In this document: positions 9,370 through 18,769 of the stretch, piece after piece
Numbering within the stretch: position 1 is the first letter of the stretch
Layout of the letters: the number at the start of each line of letters is the position of its first letter
From: Planktothrix paucivesiculata PCC 9631
Lineage (GTDB): Bacteria; Cyanobacteriota; Cyanobacteriia; Cyanobacteriales; Microcoleaceae
DNA length: 64,000 nt
Reading direction: 5' to 3'
NCBI RefSeq assembly: GCF_900009265.2
Contig: NZ_LR734998.1
Span: 33,060-97,059 of the forward strand
The notes under the pieces: model-generated
Database searches by the model: none
Told to the model about the DNA's origin: nothing
The model's input: the letters and a program-made list of their open reading frames with translations, nothing else
Translations under genes and position numbers: made by a program

Positions 9370-11730
9370 CTATAAACCAACAACAGGTTGATAACCAAAC
9401 CTTAATATTTTCCCCCGACCCTCATCTTGAAAACGCTGTTCTCCCACTCCCACCACATCAATAATTATCTCACGGTCAGGGGGATTCCATTCTCCTTGAC
9501 GGGGTTTAATTTCAATAATTAATTCCTGACTTTCTGGATAAACTTGATATTCTGTTATTGAATAAACTCCCTGAAGATACTCAAAAGAATCACCATCATC
9601 TTCATATAAAATCCCCTCTCCCGTCCCGGGAAACACCTTAAAAGTTAAACAATCAATGGGTTTTTCATCCACATATTGCATCACCGGTTGTAAAGGAATA
9701 ATTGAACCTCCTTTTCCATAAAGTGGCATCCGTTCTAAAGGAGCATCTGCTAAAATATATTGTGATCCCGCATGGGGTTTTCCCGTCCACCAATCATACC
9801 AAATTCCTGCGGGTAAATACACCGCCCGAGATTCAATTCCGGGGCGATAAATCGGAGCAGCTAAAATAGCAGAACCCAATAAAACTTGATCGGATAAAGT
9901 ATAGGTTTTGCTATCATTAGGATAGTGATAAAATAGGGGACGAAGAATTGGCGCGCCCGTTTGTGTCGCTTCCCAAAATAAGGTATAAAGATAGGGTAAA
10001 AGACGATAGCGTAATTCTAAATACTCCCGACAAATGCGTTCAACCCGTTCTCCAAATGCCCAGGGTTCATGTTGGGAGGTTGACAAAGCAGAATGACCTC
10101 GCATCAAGGGATATAAGATTCCCAATTGCATCCAACGGGCGAATAATTCCGGTGTAGCATTGCCTCCAAAACCTCCAATATCAGACCCTACAAATCCTAC
10201 CCCCGACAACCCCATATTACACAACATCGGCAGAGACATTTCTAAATGTTCCCAAATCGAATGGTTATCCCCCATCCACACCGATGACCAGCGTTGAATC
10301 CCCGCATATCCTGACCGAGTTAAGACAAAAGATCGCTGTTTTGGTCGCAATTTTAACAACCCTTGGGCGCTAGATTTTGCCATCATTAATCCATATAAAT
10401 TATGGGCTTCAGCGTGGGTTGTTTGTTCTTCTTTTGGCCCCTGTAAACTCTCTAAAGGAAAGGTAATTTTAGTTCCCTTATCCCCCAAAGGACGGTCATC
10501 GATGGCGGGTTCATTCATATCATTCCAAATGCCCGCAATACCAATATTTGTTAAGGTTTGATGGCATTCTCCCCACCATTTTTGGACTTGGGGATTTAAA
10601 AAATCGGGAAACACGGCTTTATCCGGCCAAACATAACCATGAAATAGTTCTCCGTTGGGTTTTCTAATAAAATAATTCTGTTTTAATCCTTGATCAAAAA
10701 TAGTATAATTGGCTTCGGGTTCATATTTAACTCCCGGGTCAATAATGGTCACGGTTTTAAAGCCATTTTTTGATAAATTTTGAATCAAATTTTCTGGATT
10801 TGGAAATCGTTTTTCACTCCAGGTAAAAACTCGATATCCCTGCATATAATCAATATCTAAATGAATCACATCACAAGGAAGTTTACGGGTTCTAAATTGT
10901 TTTGTTAGTTCTTGAACAACGGTTTCTGATTCATAACTCCAACGACATTGATGATAACCTAAAGCCCAACGAGGAGGTAGGGGCATTCGTCCGGTTAGTT
11001 GGGTATAGGTATTTAAAATTTGCTCCGGTTTCGGGCCATAAATAATATAATAATCTAATTCTGGGGCGTGGGTTTCTATCTGCAAAATCCCTGGTTTTTT
11101 GACTCCAATATCGAAGCGACTCCAATAGGTACTATTTAAAAAAATGCCATAACTTAATTCCGGTCGTAGGGCTATAAAGACAGGAATGGCTTGATACATG
11201 GCATCAGTTAAAGCGTCATACTTGCGACAATTCTCTGTCCAATTGGTTTTAATTTCTCCCGTTTTATCTAAAAATCCGGTGCGTTCTCCAAAGCCATAAA
11301 AATGTTCTTCTGGTTCAATCTTTTTGTCAACTGCTGTTAACCCGGGTTGCCATTTAAACCCTAATTCTGCATCGGTTCCAAAGGGTTGATTTTGCCGATC
11401 ATAACATTGAATTCGGTAAGGGTGATGTTGAACAGATATTCTGATTTTTTCGGTAATAATTTCTGTAGTTTCTTCGGTTTGGTTAGTTTGAAAGGGAGTG
11501 GGCTGCCATTCACTATCATCTAAATTAATCGCCCAAGATCGACGGGGAAGAAAATCACCAGAAGGAGAATAACGAATTCTAATTAAATTATTAGCTAATA
11601 TACTAATTTTAACATAGACATTGCCGCAGTTAAAGAGAAGATGGCGATCGCCTATTTCTACACTTTGCACCGCTTCAATTGTTGACCAATTGGCGTCTAG
11701 GGCGTGTAACTGTCCGAAATATTGGGGCAT
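9370..11730 (-). CDS. Alpha-glucosidase, glycoside hydrolase family 31
   Basis: 786 aa, a usual length for bacterial GH31. An N-terminal beta-sandwich (about 1-250) precedes the catalytic barrel. The nucleophile is D404 in WNDMNEPA. The GH31 acid/base region is present as WMGDNHSIW, and the family motif GSDIGGFGG lies before PELFARW. The C-terminal beta domains follow from about 630. It should release glucose from non-reducing ends of alpha-glucans or maltooligosaccharides. No signal peptide is seen, so it is likely cytosolic and may work on glycogen breakdown products. The SDR gene lies 51 bp upstream on the same strand. Confidence 0.93.
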   Translation of the reverse strand: MPQYFGQLHALDANWSTIEAVQSVEIGDRHLLFNCGNVYVKISILANNLIRIRYSPSGDFLPRRSWAINLDDSEWQPTPFQTNQTEETTEIITEKIRISVQHHPYRIQCYDRQNQPFGTDAELGFKWQPGLTAVDKKIEPEEHFYGFGERTGFLDKTGEIKTNWTENCRKYDALTDAMYQAIPVFIALRPELSYGIFLNSTYWSRFDIGVKKPGILQIETHAPELDYYIIYGPKPEQILNTYTQLTGRMPLPPRWALGYHQCRWSYESETVVQELTKQFRTRKLPCDVIHLDIDYMQGYRVFTWSEKRFPNPENLIQNLSKNGFKTVTIIDPGVKYEPEANYTIFDQGLKQNYFIRKPNGELFHGYVWPDKAVFPDFLNPQVQKWWGECHQTLTNIGIAGIWNDMNEPAIDDRPLGDKGTKITFPLESLQGPKEEQTTHAEAHNLYGLMMAKSSAQGLLKLRPKQRSFVLTRSGYAGIQRWSSVWMGDNHSIWEHLEMSLPMLCNMGLSGVGFVGSDIGGFGGNATPELFARWMQLGILYPLMRGHSALSTSQHEPWAFGERVERICREYLELRYRLLPYLYTLFWEATQTGAPILRPLFYHYPNDSKTYTLSDQVLLGSAILAAPIYRPGIESRAVYLPAGIWYDWWTGKPHAGSQYILADAPLERMPLYGKGGSIIPLQPVMQYVDEKPIDCLTFKVFPGTGEGILYEDDGDSFEYLQGVYSITEYQVYPESQELIIEIKPRQGEWNPPDREIIIDVVGVGEQRFQDEGRGKILRFGYQPVVGL

Positions 11731-11781
11731 ATAAATAGGATTTTTATTTTAACTGTATATTATCATATCAAATCGAACTAT

Positions 11782-12564
11782 TTATCCTTGTAATAAAGAT
11801 TGTCCCCCATCGATCCAAACTTCTGTTCCAGTAATATGACTCGAAGCATCGGATACTAAAAATAATACCAGTTGTGCCACTTGTTCAGAGGTTCCAGGTT
11901 GACCATTAGTTAAGGGAATTTTACCTTCAGGAAATTCAACGAGTTCTTGAGTTTTTTCTAAATATTGTCGTTCAGTATTCTGATCGATTTCGGTGGTAAT
12001 TGCCCCCGGACAAATGACATTCACTCTAATTTTATATTTCGCTAATTCTAGGGCGGTCATTTTAGCAAAAGTAACCTGGGCAGCTTTTGTACAAGCATAA
12101 GCTGTTGCTCCAGTATTACTAAACATTCTAGTTCCATTTACAGAAGAATTAATCACCACACTTCCCCCTTGTTTCTTCAGATAGGGTAAGGCATATTTTA
12201 AGGTATAAAAAGTTCCATCTAAATTAACAGAAATTGTGGCTTTCCATTCCTGGGGGGAAAGTTCTTCTAAAGGAGCCCAAACTCCGTTAATACCCGCATT
12301 AGCAAAAACAATATCAATTTTTCCCCAAGTTTCTGCTATTTTATCCATGGACTGTTGTACCTGTTCGGGGTAGGAAATATCCGCCGTGGTCATCATCGCT
12401 TCCCCACCAGTTTGTTTAATCTGATCAATCGTTTTTTGACCTTTTTCCGGTGTGCGATCGAGGGTGGCTATTTTTGCCCCTTCTTTTGCTAATAAAAATG
12501 CAGTTTCTTTCCCAATTCCTGAACCCGCTCCCGTAATTACGGCAACTTTATCTCTGAGTAACAT
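11782..12564 (-). CDS. Short-chain dehydrogenase/reductase (classical SDR)
   Basis: 260 aa. The Rossmann motif TGAGSGIG lies at the N-terminus, followed by NAG at about 90 and the active-site pair Y156-x3-K160 (YACTKAA). The C-terminal GTEVWIDGG motif is typical of FabG-like enzymes. LDRTPEK after the second strand has an acidic residue, which suggests NAD(H) rather than NADP(H). Substrate is unknown. The gene lies directly upstream of the GH31 glucosidase on the same strand (51-bp gap). Confidence 0.9.
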   Translation of the reverse strand: MLLRDKVAVITGAGSGIGKETAFLLAKEGAKIATLDRTPEKGQKTIDQIKQTGGEAMMTTADISYPEQVQQSMDKIAETWGKIDIVFANAGINGVWAPLEELSPQEWKATISVNLDGTFYTLKYALPYLKKQGGSVVINSSVNGTRMFSNTGATAYACTKAAQVTFAKMTALELAKYKIRVNVICPGAITTEIDQNTERQYLEKTQELVEFPEGKIPLTNGQPGTSEQVAQLVLFLVSDASSHITGTEVWIDGGQSLLQG

Positions 12565-12898
12565 TGACCGACTCCTATTTAATTTTATGAGTATTTTAAT
12601 GTTTGTGATCTTTTTGATTTTTTACGTCTATCCCAAGAAAGATTTTTGTTTTTTCATGACAGTTTTTGGTTTAGTGAAGGATGGGGAATTTTTGAATAAA
12701 CCACAAAGGCACAAAGACAGGAAGAAAGATGAGTAAGTTCAGCTTTAAGGTAGAATAAACGGAGTTTAAAAGAATGGGTTTATTATTTTTTATGATTTTC
12801 CTAAAATTGAAAATAATGTGCTATAATTAATAGCAACGTTGTTCTTGTTTCTCCCGTCATCTTGATCTTATTTCTGAATTTTTTACATTTTTCCTTCT
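12565..12898. promoter_or_regulatory. Divergent intergenic region with a TATAAT box
   Basis: These 334 bp separate the SDR gene (-) from the Uma2 gene (+). A TATAAT lies at 12822-12827, about 70 bp upstream of the Uma2 start. The nearest TTGAAA is too close to serve as its -35 box. No gene or repeat was recognised in the rest. Confidence 0.3.
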
Positions 12899-13579
12899 AT
12901 GATGAGTTTATCTTCGGTTACAGTATTGCTCAATTCTACAAGTTCAAAATGGCAGACTGCAACCTGGGATGATTATTTAGCCTATCGAGATCATCCCAGT
13001 TTAGAGCGAGTTAAGTTATTTTATCAGGAAGGTTATTTATTAATTGAAATGGGTGCAGAAGGAATTAATCACGCTAGTATTAGCGATTTATTTACCATGG
13101 TTTTTGCATTTTGGTTTACTCGTTTTCCCGTTGTTAGTTTTAGTTCATTAGGTCGCTGTCAACTGGAAAAAGCAAACCATCGTGCTTCAGCACCCGATCA
13201 GGTGTTATATATTGGTGAAAATTCACCTCGTTGGCAACAGGGAGAACCCCGTCGGGTTGACTTAAATCGTTGGCGGGTTCCTGATTTAGTGGGGGAAGTT
13301 TCTGATACAACTTTAGCCACTGATTTAGATGAAAAAAAACAACTTTATGCGGCGTTAGGGATTCCTGAATATTGGGTAACAGATGTTAAAGGAAAACAGG
13401 TGATTGCCTTTCGTTTACAAGAAAATGGCAAATATGAACAGATAGAATATTCTATAGCTCTTTCGGGTTTACCCATTATACTTTTAGAGCAAACTTTAGA
13501 ACAATTAACCCAAGTAGAGAATGGTTTGGCGGCTCTCTGGTTTAATCAACAAATTGCTAATATTAATATTAAGGAATAG
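12899..13579 (+). CDS. Uma2-family protein (DUF820), PD-(D/E)XK nuclease-like
   Basis: 226 aa. The core motif of the family is present: PDLVGEVSD at about 139-147, then the lysine pair in DEKKQLYAALGIPEYW. It belongs to the PD-(D/E)XK fold with likely catalytic D, E and K, but most Uma2 proteins have no known function. Cyanobacteria carry many such genes. An alternative ATG lies one codon downstream. The MFS gene begins 5 bp after the stop, so they are almost surely co-transcribed. Confidence 0.87.
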   Translation: MMSLSSVTVLLNSTSSKWQTATWDDYLAYRDHPSLERVKLFYQEGYLLIEMGAEGINHASISDLFTMVFAFWFTRFPVVSFSSLGRCQLEKANHRASAPDQVLYIGENSPRWQQGEPRRVDLNRWRVPDLVGEVSDTTLATDLDEKKQLYAALGIPEYWVTDVKGKQVIAFRLQENGKYEQIEYSIALSGLPIILLEQTLEQLTQVENGLAALWFNQQIANINIKE

Positions 13580-13584
13580 ATATT

Positions 13585-14829
13585 TTGAACACTTTTCGCA
13601 GCTTTGATCCCAAACGTCAACGCAGTTTACTGGCTTTATTTATCGCCGGTTTATGTTTCTGGACAGGGATAACCACACTATTACCAACCCTACCGTTATA
13701 TATTGAATCTCTTGGCGGAACTACACAACAAATTGGCTGGGTGATGGGGGCCTTTGCCTTGGGTTTATTACCGTCTCGATTGTGGTTTGGCCCCCTAGCC
13801 GATCGCAAAAGCCGCAAATTAGTCTTATTAATCGGAACAATAGTGGGGACGATCGCACCTTTCGGATATCTGTTTGCGGAGTCTATCCCCTTACTACTGA
13901 GTTTACGAGCCTTTCATGGGATCAGTGTGGCAGCATTTACCATAGGCTACAGTGCCTTAGTTGCCGATATAGCCCCCATTGAACGCCGGGGAGAAGTTAT
14001 TGGATATATGAGTTTAGTGGCTCCGATCGGTATGGCTATTGGCCCGGCGGTGGGGGGATCAATGCAAGCGATGGTGGGTTACGACCCGATCTTTTTATCT
14101 AGTAGCGGGTTTGCGTTTTTAGCATTTTTAGGAATTTGCCAAGTTTGGGAACCCCAACATAATAAACCAACAAAAAAAGTCGCTTCTAATTCTTTATTAG
14201 AAAAGGGTTTATGGTTGTTTAAAATGTTATGGAGTCCCCCTTTAAGGGTTCCGGCTTTTGTGATGTTAATGGTCGGTCTAATCTTTGGAACTTTAGTCAC
14301 ATTTTTGCCTTTGGCGGTGAAGGAATCGGGGTTAAATTTTAATGCGGGATTATTTTATAGTACCGCCGCGATCGCTAGTTTTTTAGTCCGTATTCCTACA
14401 GGTAGAGCTTCTGACCGTTATGGTCGAGGTTTATTTATTACTGGGGGATTAATTTGTTATTTTTTAGCAATGTTACTCCTATCTCAAACTATGCACAGTA
14501 ACATTATTTTATTTGCTGCATTACTCGAAGGAATGGGGGCGGGGGTTGTGCTTCCCATGATGATTACCTTAATTACTGATCGATGTTTACCCGAACAACG
14601 GGGTCAATTTTTCTCCTTATGTTTAACCGGATTCGATGTCGGAATTGCCCTAGCTGGCCCTATTTTTGGCATCTTTGCCGAACAGTTAGGTTATTCAGTT
14701 ATGTTTGCTATAGATGCGGGTTTAGCTTTAATGGCTTTAATGAGTTTTATCACCTTTTCTAATAAAACAATTCGTCTTTCTCTCAAATTTGCTTTCGGTC
14801 AAGCTAAAGACATCTATAGTTTGAATTAA
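13585..14829 (+). CDS. MFS transporter, 12 TM, drug/metabolite efflux type
   Basis: 414 aa with twelve predictable TM helices and the loop 2-3 motif GPLADRKSRK of proton-driven efflux proteins (DHA1-like). It starts with TTG at 13585, chosen because AAGGAA (13571-13576) lies at correct spacing and the Uma2 stop is 5 bp away. No in-frame ATG is closer. The substrate is unknown. It lies 22 bp upstream of lnt, so Uma2, MFS and lnt may form one transcript. Confidence 0.88.
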   Translation: MNTFRSFDPKRQRSLLALFIAGLCFWTGITTLLPTLPLYIESLGGTTQQIGWVMGAFALGLLPSRLWFGPLADRKSRKLVLLIGTIVGTIAPFGYLFAESIPLLLSLRAFHGISVAAFTIGYSALVADIAPIERRGEVIGYMSLVAPIGMAIGPAVGGSMQAMVGYDPIFLSSSGFAFLAFLGICQVWEPQHNKPTKKVASNSLLEKGLWLFKMLWSPPLRVPAFVMLMVGLIFGTLVTFLPLAVKESGLNFNAGLFYSTAAIASFLVRIPTGRASDRYGRGLFITGGLICYFLAMLLLSQTMHSNIILFAALLEGMGAGVVLPMMITLITDRCLPEQRGQFFSLCLTGFDVGIALAGPIFGIFAEQLGYSVMFAIDAGLALMALMSFITFSNKTIRLSLKFAFGQAKDIYSLN

Positions 14830-14851
14830 CCCCAGATTCCGGTAATTATTT

Positions 14852-16447
14852 ATGAACAAACGAGAACTAATTCAGCCTTTATTATTAACAGCAATAGCTG
14901 GGGTTTTCATGGGAATTGCTGCGGAACCCTGGGGACTGTGGGGGTTAGCATGGGTGGCGTTAGTTCCTTTATGGGTTAATGTTTTATCTAATTTTACTCT
15001 CCCTAGTTTTACAGGAATTAAAACCCCTTTATTATTAGCTTTAGTTTGGGGAATCGGCTATTACGGAGTCGCCCTATTTTGGATTACGGGAATTCATCCG
15101 ATGACTTGGTTAGGAGTTCCTTGGTTAGCCAGTTTAGCGATTACCATATTTTGCTGGAGTTTTATCACCCTTTGGGGGAGTGCTTTAGTAATAATTTGGA
15201 CGGGATTATTTGTAATTTTATCAGCTAAATTGGCTCTAAGATTCTCTAAGATTTCCCTAGCATTAACCAGAGTTTTAATCGCCACAGTTTTATGGTGTGG
15301 TTTAGAATTTTTGTGGGGTTCGACTGCTTTATGGTGGTCTTCTTTGTCCTATACCCAAAGTTTTGGAAATCTAATTATTTTACACTTAGGTAAAATTTCT
15401 GGCCCCACAACCATTACTGCAAGTTTATTAATTGTAAATGGGTTAATGGCGGAAGGTTTTATTTTAAATCGGGATAAATACTATTCTCAGACTCAAGATC
15501 AAAAATCCTATTTATTATTAATTTTAGCGGTATTATTTTTTGTCTTAGCTCATGGATTGGGGTTAATTTTGTATAGTATTCCTTTACAAAAAAATCCAGA
15601 ACAGGCGTTAAAAGTGGGGATTATTCAAGGGAATATTGCCAATGAAGTTAAATTAAATTATTCGGGATTTCTACAAGCCTTAAATGGCTATACAACCGGA
15701 TATGTTACCTTAGCTAATCAAGGAGTAGACTTTGTAGTAACTCCAGAAACCGCCCTACCTTTTTTCTGGACTGACCAGAATCAAAGACAAAATAGTTCGT
15801 TTTATCAAGCGGTTTTGAGACAGAAAGTTCCGGCTATAGTAGGAAGTTTTGCCTTAAAAGAAGGGGGATATACGAATAGTTTATTTTCCATGGATGGGGA
15901 CGGAAATATTATCGGTCAATATGATAAAGTTAATTTAGTTCCTTTAGGGGAATTTATCCCCTTTAGTGAGATTTTAGGCAAATTCATTAGCCGATTATCG
16001 CCTTTAGAAGCCACATTAATTCATGGTCAACCTACTCAACAATTCCAGACGGCTTTCGGTCAAGCCACGGTGGGAATTTGTTATGATTCAGCCTTTGCAG
16101 ACCATTTCCGCCGCCAAACCGCCCAAGGAGGAGAATTTCTGATTACGGCTTCTAATGATGCTTACTATTCCTCCGCCATTTTAGCTCAACATCATGCCCT
16201 AGATGTGATGCGAGCCATTGAAAATCATCGTTGGACAATACGCGCTACAAACACAGGATATTCGGGCTTTATTGACCCCCATGGAAAGACTCAGTGGATG
16301 TCAAACAAAAATACCTATCAACTCTATTCTGATACAATCTATCGTAATCAGACTCAAACCCTTTATGTGCGTTGGGGAGATTGGCTAATGCCTGTATTAT
16401 TAATTGCAGGAATAACCCTATTTTTATTGAAGATTGAGCCTTTTTGA
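14852..16447 (+). CDS. lnt: Apolipoprotein N-acyltransferase
   Basis: 531 aa. The N-terminal half has about six TM helices, and the C-terminal nitrilase-like domain (about 250-500) carries the catalytic triad E299 (TPETALPFFW), K359 (YDKVNLVPLGEFIPF) and C410 (VGICYD). A final TM helix ends the protein. It adds the third acyl chain to the N-terminal cysteine of lipoproteins at the outer face of the plasma membrane. The lipoprotein encoded at 24752-25756 would be a natural substrate. Confidence 0.94.
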   Translation: MNKRELIQPLLLTAIAGVFMGIAAEPWGLWGLAWVALVPLWVNVLSNFTLPSFTGIKTPLLLALVWGIGYYGVALFWITGIHPMTWLGVPWLASLAITIFCWSFITLWGSALVIIWTGLFVILSAKLALRFSKISLALTRVLIATVLWCGLEFLWGSTALWWSSLSYTQSFGNLIILHLGKISGPTTITASLLIVNGLMAEGFILNRDKYYSQTQDQKSYLLLILAVLFFVLAHGLGLILYSIPLQKNPEQALKVGIIQGNIANEVKLNYSGFLQALNGYTTGYVTLANQGVDFVVTPETALPFFWTDQNQRQNSSFYQAVLRQKVPAIVGSFALKEGGYTNSLFSMDGDGNIIGQYDKVNLVPLGEFIPFSEILGKFISRLSPLEATLIHGQPTQQFQTAFGQATVGICYDSAFADHFRRQTAQGGEFLITASNDAYYSSAILAQHHALDVMRAIENHRWTIRATNTGYSGFIDPHGKTQWMSNKNTYQLYSDTIYRNQTQTLYVRWGDWLMPVLLIAGITLFLLKIEPF

Positions 16448-16538
16448 TCAGTTTAATTCATACCAATAACTATAGCAACCCGCGCTGAGGTTGTAATATT
16501 TTAATCCTAATATGAAACAACCAGAAGTATTACTCTGT

Positions 16539-16558
16539 ATTCCCTATTCCCTGTTCCC
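16539..16558. repeat. Short heptamer array, ATTCCCT type (about 3 units)
   Basis: Three 7-bp units (ATTCCCT ATTCCCT GTTCCC) lie in the gap between lnt and the REC-kinase gene. They are the reverse complement of the long array at 62213-62290. Confidence 0.7.
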
Positions 16559-16601
16559 TTTTAATCAACAATTTTGAACACAACTCAAATGGAATTGCTC
16601 T

Positions 16602-17702
16602 ATGATTAAGTCTGATTCAATTCTAATTGTGGATGATGAACCAGATGTTTTTGATGTTTTTGAGGGTATCTTATTCCGAGAAGGATATCAATTACATTAT
16701 GCTTCCAATGGATTTGAGGTGTTTAAATTCTTAGAATCAAGTTTGCCCGATCTGATTTTATTAGATGTGATGATGCCCGATAGTAATGGCATGGATATTT
16801 GTCGGAAAATCAAACAAATTCCCGAATGGAAACCGATTCCTATTATTATGATCACAGCACTGAATTCTAAAGAAACCCTAGCTAAATGTTTAGAAGCTGG
16901 GGCGGAAGATTTTATTGGAAAACCGGTTAGTGCTTTAGAAGTTAGAGCTAGAGTTCGTTCAATGCTCCGACTCAAAAAACAGCATGATGAGTTAGAAAAG
17001 TCTCAACAAAAACTAGAAGAATTGCTACAATTGCGTGAGGATATGGCTTATTCCATAGTTCACGATCTGAGAAATCCAGTATTTGTAATTTCATTATCTT
17101 GTGAACTACTAACCCTAACAAATTTAACGGAAAAACAAGCCCACAAAGTTCATCAAATTGCTCACTCAGGAAGACAGTTAAATAATCTGATTAATTCTTT
17201 ACTGTTGATGGCTAAACTAGAATCAGGTAAGGAATTACTGAATTCTAAACCTGTTAATCTGTCCTTGATAGTTGAAACCGTTATTAATGAATTTGAAGCC
17301 CAAATTATCAAAAAGGAGATAAAGATTACTGCTAAAATTCCTACAGTAAAACGGTTAGTAGTTGCCGATGCTGATTTAATCAAGCGAGTTATTGAAAATT
17401 TACTTGATAATGGGATTAAATTCTCTCCTTCAAACAGTGAAATTTTAATAGAAGTTGAATATCCAGTCAATACAAATACCGTTAAAGTTCATGTTCAAGA
17501 TTCAGGGAAAGGAGTGAAAGATGAACTCAAGGAAAGTATTTTTAAAAAATATGAAACCGGTCAACGCTTTGAAGATGTGGCTCAAACCGGATTAGGATTA
17601 GCCTTTTGTAAAATGGTCATTGATGCCCATTTTGGTTGCCTTTCTATTCGCGATAACCAACCCCAAGGATCAATTTTTACGATTGAATTAAAAGCAGAAT
17701 AA
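16602..17702 (+). CDS. REC-HisKA-HATPase sensor kinase (soluble)
   Basis: 366 aa. An N-terminal receiver (about 5-122) has phosphoacceptor D55 (LILLDVMMP) and the lysine in IGKPVS. A short coiled coil (about 123-145) leads to the dimerisation helix with H154 (SIVHDLRNP) and the ATP-binding domain (N box NLLDNGIKFS, then GKGVKDE and QTGLGLA). It has no TM or own input domain, so it is driven through its receiver by an unknown kinase. This REC-kinase layout recurs at 45939 and 52019. Confidence 0.92.
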   Translation: MIKSDSILIVDDEPDVFDVFEGILFREGYQLHYASNGFEVFKFLESSLPDLILLDVMMPDSNGMDICRKIKQIPEWKPIPIIMITALNSKETLAKCLEAGAEDFIGKPVSALEVRARVRSMLRLKKQHDELEKSQQKLEELLQLREDMAYSIVHDLRNPVFVISLSCELLTLTNLTEKQAHKVHQIAHSGRQLNNLINSLLLMAKLESGKELLNSKPVNLSLIVETVINEFEAQIIKKEIKITAKIPTVKRLVVADADLIKRVIENLLDNGIKFSPSNSEILIEVEYPVNTNTVKVHVQDSGKGVKDELKESIFKKYETGQRFEDVAQTGLGLAFCKMVIDAHFGCLSIRDNQPQGSIFTIELKAE

Positions 17703-17773
17703 TCAGTTATCAGTTAACAGTTTATTATCCATTAACCATTACCCTGTTACTGAGCGAAGTCGAAATATTACCC
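17703..17773. repeat. Degenerate heptamer repeats with a dispersed TGAGCGAAGTCGAA motif
   Basis: Short 7-bp-like units (CAGTTAT, CATTAAC, CATTACC) surround CTGTTACTGAGCGAAGTCGA. The same composite occurs at 25804-25850. The outer IS copy is inserted here, with TACCC (17769-17773) as left target duplication. Confidence 0.6.
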
Positions 17774-17917
17774 CAGGACTTACGCAAGGACGCTATATAT
17801 AGCGCATTCAGGATCAGGCGATCGCTTGATTCAGACAGAAGGGCGATATGCGTCCGGCACGCTACGCGAGCGCGCTTATAAAAAGAGAATTAATCTGTGT
17901 TTGAATTGATAAGTAAA

Positions 17918-18734
17918 CTAAATAAAAGAAAGCTTGAGAGAGGGATGTTTAAGCTCTTGGCTCAGGTAATCTGCTAACAAACTAGCTTTTAACTGATAGA
18001 CAGTTTGAGAAACTTTCTTAGCCATACGAGTCAGAAAAACCCAAACTAATAAAGCGCAAGCAATGTGGTTTTTTTGAATACTCGCTTTACGGCATTGGCA
18101 AGATTCTATCCCCGTTAATTGTTTAATTTCTCGGTGAAATTCCTCAATTTTCCATCGCAGTTTACATTGAGAGATGACTTCATCTATTGAAGACTGATTT
18201 AAATCATTTGTAGCTACATATTCCGTTCTGTTGGCAGAAACAGTTACCCGAAATAGTTTAACTTTTTTATCTCTAGGGAATTTATTTATTTTGATTAGCT
18301 TTCCCTGTTTTTCTTCAATTTCAGACCAAATTAACTGTTCAATAGGCTGATATTTTTTTTGACCTCCTGTATCATCAACCAGCCGGTTTTTTTTGAGCGG
18401 AACATAATAAATTTTCCCTAAATTATCAATCAAAGCCATTAACTTTTGCGCTGCATATATATTGACGGCGGACAAGTTCAATTTTCGAGGAAAATCTTTT
18501 GTCGAGTACCGTATCATCAAAAACTAAACAAGCTTCGGGATGGCTCTGAAGTTCTGAATGCACTTTTTCCCAAATCACTTCGGGTGTTAAGTTTTCTGAA
18601 TTCAAGTAACGATTAATTGTATCATGGCTAAACTCTTGAATATGTTCAGCGAAGTTGGTTAGAGTATAATTGATTTGGCTACTCAGGAGATATTGGCAAT
18701 AGTATAGATAATTGATGCTCATATTTTTGGGCAT
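17918..18734 (-). pseudogene. Transposase of the outer IS copy, 209-bp internal deletion
   Basis: The reading frame matches the intact transposase at 18880-19905 for residues 1-92, then jumps to about residue 163. The missing 209 bp remove the second catalytic aspartate (D160) and shift the frame, so the product is dead. Outside the deletion the two genes look nearly identical, so the decay is recent. A few substitutions cluster at the right edge of the deletion (about 18440-18455). Confidence 0.92.
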
Positions 18735-18769
18735 AGATTCTGATGCTATTTTAACATTCCTTATTCTCC

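Noticed and set aside
12452..12736. 94-codon frame overlapping the start of the SDR gene on the opposite strand
   Set aside because: Half of it is antisense to conserved SDR codons, and the rest is low-complexity hydrophobic and Lys-rich sequence without a ribosome site.
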